Assembly: GCF_022539505.1 (NCBI RefSeq)
Contig: NC_061510.1
Coordinates: forward strand, 98,844,292 to 98,908,291
Source of the DNA: Lolium rigidum
Taxonomy: Eukaryota; Streptophyta; Magnoliopsida; Poales; Poaceae
DNA: 64,000 nt
Direction of reading: 5' to 3'
Positions 34,606 to 44,782 of this stretch are shown one piece after another. The notes beneath the pieces are model-generated. The model searched no databases, was not told the origin of the DNA, and worked only from the letters and a program-made list of their open reading frames with translations. Each line of letters begins with the position of its first letter. Position 1 is the stretch's first letter. The translations under genes were made by a program, and so were the position numbers.

Positions 34606-37600
34606 TTACAATTGCTGGATAACTTTGTAGAGGTCGTTGTCGTGGATCGCCAGCAACTCAGGGACTTTCGGGGAGGTGAAGCCCATCTCGTGGAGTGCGT
34701 TGTAGGATTTCACAAACTCCTTCACCTGAACAGGACACAAGGTACCAGGTTTATACTACTTGCAAGTTCTGCTGAAAATTGAAAGGCATGAGAAAAAGTC
34801 CAACTACTGAATTAATCGGCATAACACAAAGTCTCCTGAGGGATTCGACTACTGTAGAACTATTTACATGTTAAACTTTGTGGTTTACAGCTTTACCCAG
34901 AATGGACAACAATTTACTCTAAAAAAATGGCCGACTACAATCAATATTTTCTAAATAGACAAGGAGTTTCTTTCCCACAGAGACAACTATTTCAACAAGT
35001 TAGGCCAACAGACAGCAAGTGCATAGCTTTACCATTGAATAGTACATGGTACGGAGAAGTGCATCAAATTGACTACAAATCATAAGAGCAGTCAGCTGTA
35101 TGTACCTATTCAATTGATCTTGGACAAACATTTTAAGCTAGCAGAGCATTGGTTTTAGTAACTACTGATGATGAGAGATAGTTTTGCTAAAGCACAAGAT
35201 GAACAAGGGGAAAGGAGCATGCCTTCGTTGGATTATCTCCATAATTTAACACGGCAAATGACACAGCTTGACGTCCAAGCCCCATGGAGATATACTTCTC
35301 CACAACTGGATCTACTGATGCAGCCTGCATAAGGGCAAAACAGAAGGAAAATAAGCATTCAGAGATATTCTATTGTTCATAGGTACGCATCTGCTATAAA
35401 CATCTGGCAAGTATTTATCATGTGGAAGGACGCAAAGGAGGCAAGGATCCTATAACGGAATCATAAAATGCCTGCATCTGCAGGATTGTACTGAAGATAC
35501 AAATGGGTAAAACCATAAAATACGAGAGGAAAGACAGATGAAAGAGAACTTGTAACAATAAACACAAGTGATGGCTGCTCTGTCTCTCCCCTGGGTTTTG
35601 AACATCTAAAAGACCCAAACATACTATCCAAATTCATCAGAGGTAACTGCACATGAAAGGCTTTCACTTGAACTGAACTATAACAAGTAGATAAACCAAT
35701 CTTTCAAAACAAAAATGGCTGTAGAACCATGGTACCAATTGTCACTGCAACAGTCAAATTTAACTGGCAATGGATGGCCTGCACTTGACTACATAACTTA
35801 AGGTTTTGGGCTTAATAATAGCATGCCTCACAGAAAATTTATAGATGAGACTGGTTTGGAGTCTGAGCTAATAGAAACTTCAAGCAAAATGTATTTTAGA
35901 TGCACAGGACGAATGGGCTTCAAGTCTGATCTGATGGAAACTCCGAGCACAACACAACTTGTAAGTAAATTTGCATGACTAATACAGACTGTTAGACAGG
36001 AAAAGGCGTTAAAAGAACCAATGGAAGGTGCTGCTAGCTTTGAACAAACTGCAAAGATCATTTTAGTTACAATACATGATTCATCATATTAATGTACGGC
36101 TCCTTAGGCAGAAAGGAGGAGGGAGGGTGAGGGGGAGAAGAAGTGGGAAATATTGTTTACCATAGAAGTAGTGGTAGTTGTGTGTCTTGGCCCTCCTGGT
36201 GGCTGTGGTTGTTGTTGTGTTGGTGGTGTCTGCCTTTCAGCCACAAACTTGCCCCAGTTGGGGTTCTCCTTCTCTGCCTCGGCAAGAATCATTCTTTCGT
36301 ACTCAAAATCGAAATTAAAGGTGCTGCGGGGAACTTCTACCATCTGTGGTGCCAACCGAGGCTGAAAAAATAGCACTGGTTTAAGGATGGAAAGTTCTCC
36401 AAACATTAAGTGGGAAGCGTAACTAACAGAACAGTGCATGCCTTTTAGGTAAAGAATGGATCCATTGCATAAACCATAAAAATTTACAGGATGGCTAGAT
36501 GTATCTAAGCAATGGTACGTCAGGAAAACCTGACCTGAGATGCCCCCAAAAGTTAACAAAACTTGGCCTCTGCCTACGACATGTCGGTCGGATCAAAGGG
36601 ATAAATCGTTAATATTTATTATTCATGCTTAAGAAGATCATGAATGGTGCAAATTGGACAGCTAACTGTGACTCCTGGAATGATGCAAACAGTATTATTT
36701 CTAAAATTTATTGTCATGCTCTCATTGAGCACACAAAGACATGAAGATTGATCAACCAACATATCTTGCTGAGATGCAACATACTTTCTTCGTTCCTTCT
36801 TCACAGTCCCAAGGAGAATGACAGGCAATAGAAAACTAGTCACTCATTATGTTATGGTTATGTCCAGCCAATGCACAGAAGTTAAAGCCTTCAAGGCAAC
36901 CACTTACATATAATACAATAGTTTTTTACTAAAACCTACAGTAGTATTCACTATGTTGGTGTAACACTATTACCAATCCAGAAAGAAAATGGAACTCAAT
37001 GGAGCTGCAGTCAATATATGATTTTTTGGGCACCAAAGGAGATGAACACCTCTTGCATAAGAGAACAAGAGAGTAGTGATTGAGTAATACTGTAGAACAT
37101 ATAACTTACAGGAGGGGTTATCCGATATTCTGGCTTTATAACAGCTTTTATGCCCACTGCAGCAAAACAATGAATAATGTTAGTAAATCATGACCTGTTC
37201 GTGACAACAGGTATGAAAGGGCGCAAGTACAGTTTGTTAGTCTTGCATAGTGGCAACAGGGAAATAAATATAAACGGGCATTCGCTTCTTGTGTGTAAAT
37301 TCAAAGTCCAACCGATTTCGCCCAATTATTTTCAGCTTTCGGCAGGACCTTATTTGTGTGGAAGTTAACATGTCAATGATTAAATCACAGAGAGAGGGCT
37401 ATTAGAGCAATGATAGGGTTAAAGTCCAATGAAAAAGTCAGGTGTAACCACCTCAGTTTTAGGTCTATATTGCCCAGTTCCCACTCTCAAACACAACCTC
37501 GTTACTCCTTAATAGCTGACTCAAACAACAGATCTGCCGACCTAACACGCATGAAACCACTCTGAATTGATGGAATAAACGATATAGTGTGGCCTACTCG

Positions 37601-37863
37601 ATCTAAAACGAAGACCAAGCAACCAGTACCGAGTGAGGGAAGAGGGGATTACACGGTGCGGAGGACGAGGAGGAGGAGGGAGCGGGGGCCGGGGAGGCGG
37701 GTGATGAGGGAGATGCTGTGACGTGCTGGTAGGGCGCGGCCCGCTGCGGTGCGGCAACGGCACCGTGGGAGAGCTGGTTGACGCGCGGGTAGAGGGACGA
37801 GCCACTGCCGCCGCCGGAGACGAAGGATCCGGACCCCGAACGACTGCTGAATTCGTACTCCAT
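34606..37863 (-). CDS. UBA-domain protein (ubiquitin-associated/EF1B-like, At5g53330 type)
   Basis: Five exons, 37863-37653, 37156-37110, 36361-36161, 35324-35223 and 34725-34606, give 226 residues with all phases matching. Order of parts: a Ser/Gly/Pro-rich disordered N-terminus (about 1-70, with SLYPRV), the conserved block KPEYRITPPP (about 77-86), a segment FDFEYERMILAEAEKENPNW (about 100-119), a Gln/Pro/Thr-rich linker, and a C-terminal UBA-like pair. In that pair YISMGLGRQAVSFAVLNYGD is followed by LHEMGF...VPELLAIHDND. UBA domains bind ubiquitin, so a role in ubiquitin signalling is inferred; none is proven. I chose the ATG at 37863 because the protein starts MEYEF like its relatives and no upstream in-frame ATG is seen. 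Intron 4 has a non-canonical GC donor (AAG|GCATGC at 35222). The gene is similar in length to its dicot relatives. Confidence 0.88.
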
Positions 37864-38480
37864 CGACGCCGGCAAGGGTGGGAGTGGGGTATCAGTGTAT
37901 CACAATTCACACACAACTTTTTTTTTCTTTTTGAGATGTGGATCACGCAATTTGGTTGGGATTTGGGAATAACAGAGGAGCGAAGGAGTCCTCTGTTTGT
38001 CGGTAAACAAAGGTTAAGCCGAAACCGGGAATTAACCGTCGCTCCACGGTATCGTGTTGAAAAAGAGTTCCGCACAGGCAAAGCAAAAAAAAAAAGTTAA
38101 CCTCAAATTATTTTTTGCAGTAAATCTTTATCGCGCCTCGATATGCTGGCGGATCCATAAAATATGGTGTTTTCTCCGTCACGCCGAAACTCAATGGCCT
38201 GTTGATCATTCAGCTCGAAACCCTCGCACCGTCACAGACGCTTCCTGACTCTAGCCCTAGATCTCGCATGCTCCAACCTCGCCCCCCCCCCGGAGAAGTG
38301 TACCCACTGCTAGTTTCCTCGTTCCTCGCCTTTAAAGCCGAGGCGTGACCCAGAGCTTAATAGAATTGTTAGAATACTCATAACAATAAGTTGCACTTTT
38401 TTTTAATGGAAGTTTATCCATAAAGAACTTCAAGGTTGGGGTGTTACAGCATGCTTGCTAGTTCAGCCGCTAGCGCCACC
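37864..38480. other. 5' flank of the UBA gene and spacer
   Basis: Probable 5' UTR/promoter of the minus-strand UBA gene, then an unremarkable spacer with a CCCCCCCCC run at 38282-38290. No coding feature was seen. Confidence 0.45.
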
Positions 38481-38489
38481 GGTCACCGC

Positions 38490-38960
38490 CGCCATGGATT
38501 TTGGTGGAAGCGGCAAGTGGTGGTTTCGCGCTCCCGTCGTCGATGTCCCTAGCCTGCGATGTTCCCTCTACTTGCCTAGTCGTTGCTCGAAGGTACGATC
38601 GTACGATTCCGACTGGCGTTCGATTTTACTTACATTCTAGCAACGATTTGTTAAAGTACGGGACCGATTCGTGGAAATATAGTTCGTGGAGCGAATTGTG
38701 GAGTTCGGCACGAAGCTTCCGTGGATGTGTATTTCGATTCCTCTTTGTCAGATGATTTTGATTGGGAACTCAATGACGATGATCGAAAACATGCTACTCA
38801 TGGCGGTGCAGAGCCTCCACGACGAAAAGAACCAGAAGAGGAAGAGGCAAGGATCAACCGTCGATTGCCACTGCATCCCGCGCAACCGAAAGATGGGTCG
38901 GAGATGTTGATGCGGGACTACTTCACCGAGGTACTATCTGGAACATCTCTTATGTGATTT
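38490..38960 (+). pseudogene. Fragment of a PIF/Harbinger-type transposase-like gene, frameshifted
   Basis: The segment encodes, in two frames, blocks resembling the N-terminal part of plant Harbinger/ALP1-like nucleases of grasses: a region with SLHDEKNQKRKRQGST near 38797-38850, then MLMRDYFTEV near 38905-38935. A frame change lies between them, near 38890. The catalytic DDE part is absent, so this is a remnant. It could also be a domesticated-gene fragment; recognition is by motif memory only. Confidence 0.5.
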
Positions 38961-39340
38961 GAATGTTGTTGTATTGTGTGATGTTAGAACAACAACAACA
39001 AAAATTGATTTGTATTGTTGTGTACTGACATTTTATTTAATGTAGGTCCGAGATATACATAAAATAGCAAAACCTTGTTTTGCAGTACCAGGCCTATTCG
39101 ACAGAACAGATACGACATACGGAAAAACGTAAAAAGAACATTCGAACTTATGGTACTGATATTCGGGATCTATTATGCGGCGTCGCTTTTCGCAAGGAAA
39201 AACCCGATGCAGTTAAGTGCATCCGCCGTTGTGCGGTTCGGCCGGATGGGGCATCTGCTAAGATGCTCTTAAAAAAGGTTTCATGTATTTCATCACATGT
39301 CTAAAGTTTTAAAAACAAATTAGAGATATGCACGTCGGAA
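38961..39340. other. Unidentified spacer after the Harbinger-like remnant
   Basis: 38985-39003 has a short CAA repeat. 39080-39290 has overlapping short frames with no recognised domain, possibly the continuation of the same decayed gene. Confidence 0.35.
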
Positions 39341-39349
39341 ATTCAATTC

Positions 39350-39725
39350 GGCTCCCAGGTGCGTATGCTCCCTCTACCAAAAAATCATATTTCAAAATGT
39401 CGAAAAATTTGAACAAAAAATTATACATATACATCTCCATAATATACGTGCGTTCGTTAAGTTTCACGAAAAACCAATATTTCGTGTGGTCTATATAAAA
39501 AAGAGAAAGTTTATCTTGTGAAAAGCATTATTTTTAGCACTGAAATTTGTCTTTTTTACACACGTCACATGATAAGTCATTTTTTTATGAAACGACTTTG
39601 TGAGCACGTAGCACCGTAAGATGTACGTGCAAACTTTTAGTTTCAATTTTTTAAAAATTTAAAAATTATGTAAGATGCATTTCGAAATATAGGGAGCATA
39701 TACACCCATGTTCCAAAACACCGCT
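39350..39725. mobile_element. MITE-like element with AGGTGCGTATGCTCCCTCTA ends
   Basis: The left end has AGGTGCGTATGCTCCCTCTA followed by CC, and the right end has TAGGGAGCATATACACCCAT (inverse of the left). The AT-rich interior (AAATCATATTTCAAAATGTC, ...CATTTCGAAATATAGGG) is typical of an abundant grass MITE group whose superfamily I cannot name. The inverted arms are imperfect. Confidence 0.6.
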
Positions 39726-40105
39726 CCCTATGCACGTTGCATATTCGGCATGGAAAATTGATGTTTATGTGATGCATAAAAATATAAATTTTGCTGTTCT
39801 AAAATTTCACGAGATTTTTTTGTCTTTTGTATAGCTAGGATCTTTTTACGTTTTTCAATATTTTGAAATGCATTTCTTTTATAATAAGTTCATCTAGGTC
39901 TATGAGCTAAAACATTATATTCGCAAACACTGTACGGCGGAAAGTTGTTAACGTGAAGTAAGAAGAAATAAGAAAAGTGAGATGAAAATATATGGAAAGG
40001 TGGAGGACTCAAACTTTTTTTGGCTTACTTTTAGAGAAATTAAATTTCAAGTGGATATATCTTTGCGAGAGCTCTGCCCAAATCAAAAGAATACTGGGGC
40101 TCTTT
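39726..40105. other. AT-rich spacer before gypsy copy B
   Basis: No feature recognised. The boundary with the LTR of copy B is at 40105/40106. Confidence 0.5.
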
Positions 40106-40344
40106 TGTAACGATACTTCTCCGAGGGCAACGCACCACAAGGATCTAGGTTCAATTTCACTGGAAAGGATACATCAGAGAGGAAGGTTCAGGAGAAAGAG
40201 AGAGAGCAGGTAGGGGATTAATTCAGTTCATCATCCATGACGTCTCCTCGGCACACATGGCATATATCTACTTTCCTCTCCCGTAGCCCTCTATCCACAC
40301 CACACGCTTACAAGGCCGAAAGGCTCAGGCCCAGGCCCGTGACA
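40106..40344 (-). repeat. 3' LTR of gypsy copy B
   Basis: Read on the minus strand it starts TGTCACGGGCCTGGGCCTGA at 40344 and ends CGTTACA at 40106. At 239 bp it is 22 longer than LTR A because of an extra segment around 40256-40283. Confidence 0.9.
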
Positions 40345-40355
40345 GTCCCTTGCCC

Positions 40356-42158
40356 TTAAGAGGCAGCTTGACCCCAAGCTGTTGATGAAGGAAACCTTGC
40401 CTGAAGTAGCGCTTGATGCTCCCAGGTGCACCAGGTTGCTGGGACTGAAGACCACTGCACTAGCACATGGGCGACTGCAGCATGGCCGACCTGTACCAGC
40501 TTCGTGTCCAGAATTTGACGAGGCACACATTCAACCGTTGCTTGAAGACAGGTGAGGGCCGTATCCTCCTGCACAGGTACAGAAGAAGAGATTTGTTTCT
40601 TTAGGAGTGAGACATGTACCACAGGATGTATTTTACTTGACTCGGGCAAGTCCAGTTTGTAGGCACGTTCTCCCACACGCTGCAGAATCTGATATGGTCC
40701 GAAGTACTTGTATGACAGTTTCTGACAAGATCGGCGAGCCAACGTTGTCTGCACATATGGTTGTAGCTTCAAGTAAACCCAGTCACCAACAATGAATGTT
40801 CTTTCCTGGCGATGTTTGTCAGCTTGTTGTTTCATTCGGTTCTGAGCACGAGAAAGCTGTTGCTGAATAAGTTGAGTCGCTTCGAAACGATCTTGTAACC
40901 AAGTGTCTAGCTCAGGCACTGTAGTATCTGGAGAGATTCCAAAGTGACGCGGCTTATGGCCGTAGAGGACCTCAAAAGGTGTTTTTCCATGCGCTGAATG
41001 TAGAGTAGTGTTGTACCAATACTCTGCTAAAGGGAGCCACTTAGACCATTTGGATGGACAAGATTGAGCCATGCACCGCAGATACGTTTCAAGACACTGG
41101 TTCAGTCTTTCTGTCTGACCATCTGTTTGTGGATGGTATGAGGAGCTCATATTGAGGATAGTATCTGATAATCGAAACAATTCTTGCCATAGAGCACTAG
41201 TGAACACTTTATCTCTATCTGAAATTATGACTTCTGGAAGACCATGTAATCGATAGATATTGTTGATGAAGAGCTGTGCAATGGACAAGGCAGTATATGG
41301 ATGCTTTAATGGAATAAAGTGCCCATACTTTGTAAATTTATCCACAATTACTAAAATTGAATCATACTGATTGGATTTTGGCAATCCTTCAATGAAATCC
41401 AAACTAATAGTATGCCAAGCTTGAGGTGGAATTTTGTGGGAATGTAACAGACCTGGGAGCTTAGTGTGTTCAGGTCTGGCCTGTTGGCATATCTGGCATT
41501 GGGTAACAAATGAGTGCACACTTTGCTTGAGGCCATGCCAGGTGAACAGGGACCTTACCTTGTGGTACGTTGCAGTAATACCACTATGTCCCCCAACACC
41601 GCTGTTATGCAGAGCTTGCAAAATGGTATGTTGAGCTTCTTTGTGATGGCCGAGCCAAATTTTTCCTTTGTACTTAATTAACCCATCATGAAGAGAGTAA
41701 CCTTTGTTGTTGGAACCAGTGATTGCAAGTTCAGTCAACAAAGTCTGGGCTTCAGGGTCCTGCAAGTATGCCTCAGTGATGATATCCAGCCATTTAGGGG
41801 TACTAGCCGAAATAGCGGACAACTGTGTCAAGAGAAAATTCCTAGAGAGAGCATCGGCAGCTTGGTTGTACTTCCCTTTCTTATACACAATTTTGTACTG
41901 GAGACCTAGGAGCTTTAGGAAAGCTTTGTGTTGCATGCCTTGCTGCAGTTTCTGATCTTGCAAGTGTATTAAACTCTTGTGATCGGTGTATATTGTAAAT
42001 TCAGCATGCTGGAGGTATGGCTTCCACTTCTCTACTGCCATGAGAATGGCTAAGCATTCTTTTTCATAAGTGCACAAGGCTTGAGCCCTTTTTCCCAATG
42101 ATTTACTCAAATACGCTAAGGGATGTCCGTTTTGCATAAGCACAGCTCCAATGCCCAC
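40356..42158 (-). CDS. Pol C-terminal part: RNase H, integrase, chromodomain (intact frame)
   Basis: A 600-residue open frame, part of a longer polyprotein whose start is lost; the Met at 42158 is internal. Domains in order: RNase H-like (GIGAVLMQNG, YEKECLAILMAVEKW), integrase HHCC zinc-binding (HNSGVGGHSG ... CQICQQ, about residues 190-235), and the integrase catalytic core with the D-D-E triad in LDFIEGLPKS, SDRDKVF and TERLNQ (about 270-385). A C-terminal chromodomain-like segment (VPRQILDTK ... VLVQWSSVP ... TWEH, about 545-590) follows. In chromoviruses it directs insertion to heterochromatin. The uninterrupted frame implies a fairly recent insertion, but the copy cannot be autonomous. 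It contrasts with copy A. Confidence 0.93.
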   Translation of the reverse strand: MGIGAVLMQNGHPLAYLSKSLGKRAQALCTYEKECLAILMAVEKWKPYLQHAEFTIYTDHKSLIHLQDQKLQQGMQHKAFLKLLGLQYKIVYKKGKYNQAADALSRNFLLTQLSAISASTPKWLDIITEAYLQDPEAQTLLTELAITGSNNKGYSLHDGLIKYKGKIWLGHHKEAQHTILQALHNSGVGGHSGITATYHKVRSLFTWHGLKQSVHSFVTQCQICQQARPEHTKLPGLLHSHKIPPQAWHTISLDFIEGLPKSNQYDSILVIVDKFTKYGHFIPLKHPYTALSIAQLFINNIYRLHGLPEVIISDRDKVFTSALWQELFRLSDTILNMSSSYHPQTDGQTERLNQCLETYLRCMAQSCPSKWSKWLPLAEYWYNTTLHSAHGKTPFEVLYGHKPRHFGISPDTTVPELDTWLQDRFEATQLIQQQLSRAQNRMKQQADKHRQERTFIVGDWVYLKLQPYVQTTLARRSCQKLSYKYFGPYQILQRVGERAYKLDLPESSKIHPVVHVSLLKKQISSSVPVQEDTALTCLQATVECVPRQILDTKLVQVGHAAVAHVLVQWSSVPATWCTWEHQALLQARFPSSTAWGQAAS

Positions 42159-44499
42159 ATCACAAGCGTCTGTCTCAATAGCAAAGGGTAGCTTAAAGTT
42201 AGGTAAGGCTAAGACACACTACAAGAAAAGTTGCCATGGCCGACGAAGTTGAAGTCGCGCCGTGGTTGCTGGTGTACCATGGCCGACGATTTTGGTCCCT
42301 CCGTGGTGCATGTCAAAACTTTTTTTTTCTCGTTTTTGAGGCCACCTCGCCCGACGAAAGCGGCCAAAACGTCGCGTATGGTGGCCCCGGACGTGGTGCA
42401 TCGCGAATTCTCGGGTTCGCCGGCCGAGTCAACGCAAATCCGCACCGCCGAGGGATGTAGGGCCCGGATGGCAGCCTCTCCGGCATTGTTTTTTTTCTCG
42501 ATCGCGCCATCTCGTTCAACGTTCTCCGATCGAGCCGTTTACGATGCAGGATCATGGGTCCCGCATGTCATCCTCTATGAACCAAAATTCTTTCTATTCT
42601 TGGATTTTTTTGACCCCCGATTTCTCGGCTACTTCCTTTTTCTTTTGATCCCTTGCCGCCTTGGAAACGTTGAGACCGCCGTCGCTAAATGGGACCCGCA
42701 TGTCATCCTCTATGTGCAATCAACTTTCTTTTCTTGGAGTTTTTTTTGGCACCTCAAATTTGGTCACTTGCCTTTTTCTTTCGATCCCCCGCCGCCTCTC
42801 AAACGGTGATACCGCCGCCGCTAAATGGGACCCGCATGTCATCCTCTATGTACTATAAAACTTTCTTTTCTTGGAGTTATTTTTGGCACCTCAAATTTGG
42901 TCACTTGCCTTTTTCTTTCGATCCCCGCCGCCTCTCAAACGGTGATACCGCCGCTGCTAAATGGGACCCGCATGTCATCCTCTATGCACTATAAAACTTT
43001 CTTTTCTTGAATTATTTTTGGCACCTCATATTTGGTCACTTGCCTTTTTCTTTCGATTCCCTGCCGCCTCTCAAACGGTGATACCGCTGTCGCTAAATGG
43101 GACCCGCATGTCATCCTCTATGCACTATAAAACTTTCTTTTCTTGGAGTTATTTTTGGCACCTCAAATTTGGTCACTTGCCTTTTTCTTTCGATCCCCCG
43201 CCGCCTCTCAAACGGTGATACCGCCGTCGCTAACCGGGACCCGCATGTCATCCTCTATGTACTATAAAACTTTCTTTTCTTGAATTATTTTTGGCACCTC
43301 ATATTTGGTCACTTGCCTTTTTCTTTCGATCCCCCGCCGCCTCTCAAACGGTGATACCGCCGTCGCTAAATGGGACCCGCATGTCATCCTCTATGTACTA
43401 TAAAACTTTCTTTTCTTGAATTATTTTTGGCTCCTCGATATTTTTTCACTTGCCTTTTTCTTTCGATCTCATGCCACGTTTGAAACGTTGAGAGACCCGC
43501 CGGCTCATGGGACCCGCATGTCATCCTCTATGTGCTATAAAAGTTTATTTTCTTGGGTTTTATTTCACCCTATGATTTTTGGCTATTTCCTTTTTCTTTT
43601 GATCCCCCGCCGCCTTGGAAACGTTGAGTAAGCCGCCGACTCATGGGACCCGCATGTCATCCTCTATGTACAATCAACTTTCTTTTTCTTTTGATCTCAA
43701 GCCGCATTTGAAACGTTGAGACCGCCGCCGCTAATTGGGACCCGCATGTCATCCTCTATGTACAATAAAGTTTCTTTTCTTGGATAACCTTTGGCTCCTG
43801 ATATTTTGCCACTTGCCTTTTTCTTTCGATCTCATGCCGCCTCTGAAACGTTGAGTAAGCTGCTGGCTCATGGGTCCCGCATGTCATCCTCTACGAACAA
43901 TAAAAGTTTCCTTTCTTGGAGTTATTTTTGACCCCTAATTTCTGGCTATTTGCCTTTTTCTTTTGATCTCCCGCCCCCTTTGAAACGATGACGACGCAAC
44001 TGGCAGTGTCGGTCCCACATGTCATCCTCTCGTGAACAATAAAAGTTTCCTTTGATGGATTTATTTTGAACCCCTATTTAATTTCGGGATATTTCCTTTT
44101 TTTTCCTTTGATCCCCTACCGCCTTGGAATCGTTGAGGATGCCGCTGCCTCATGGGTCCCGCATGTCATCCTCTCGTAACGGTAAATGTTTCTTTTCTTG
44201 GATTTTGTTTACCAAATGATTTTTGGCTAATTTTTTTCTTTCGATCTCCCGCCGCCTTTAAAACGTTGAGGACGCTGCTGGCTCACGGGTCCCACATGTC
44301 AGCCTCTATGAACAATAAACACTGAGGATGCTGCTGCCTCATGGGTCCCGCATGTCATCCTCTTAGAACGAAAATGTTTCTTTTCTTGGATTTTGTACCA
44401 ACATATTTTTGGTTTATTTTTTCTTTCCATCCCCTGCCGCCTTTAAAACGTTGACGACGCCGCTGGCTCATGGGTCCCTGATGTCAGCCTCCCCGTACA

Positions 44500-44782
44500 A
44501 CAAACATATGATATCTTGATTATTTTGCGTACAATAAACGATGTATTGCGCTCCGAGCTATATCAAACGGATAATTAAATCTTTATTTTTACATAAAAAA
44601 ACTTGTATGTTGAATCTCCTTGTTTTTTTGTCTTTGCGAAGCATAGGACTTTCCTCGTTTTTTTTAGAAAATTCGAACTTTCCCGTTTTGGAGTGGGCTG
44701 AAATTGTACGAGTCAAAAGGCCAAGCAGATAGTTCGAAGGCCCGTATGTCCAGTATGCAGCCCAATTGAAATCTTTCTTCTT
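44500..44782 (+). repeat. Non-repeat spacer 1 of the higher-order array
   Basis: A sequence starting near ATGATATCTTGATTATTTTG and ending GCCCAATTGAAATCTTTCTT is unlike the 136-bp units. It recurs at 47080-47335. Confidence 0.85.

Larger units (their letters stand above)
40106..42216 (-). mobile_element. Ty3/gypsy retrotransposon copy B (3' half)
   Basis: On the minus strand this runs from within the RNase H domain (42216) to the 3' LTR (40344-40106). The 5' half is missing because a CACTA terminus begins at 42217. The overlapping part is the same family as copy A, in inverse orientation. It has a polypurine-like AAGGGCAAGGGAC directly before the LTR. Confidence 0.93.

Noticed and set aside
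35857..35965. About 64-bp direct repeat in an intron of the UBA gene
   Set aside because: Only partly similar and with no structural or functional implication; could be chance or old duplication.
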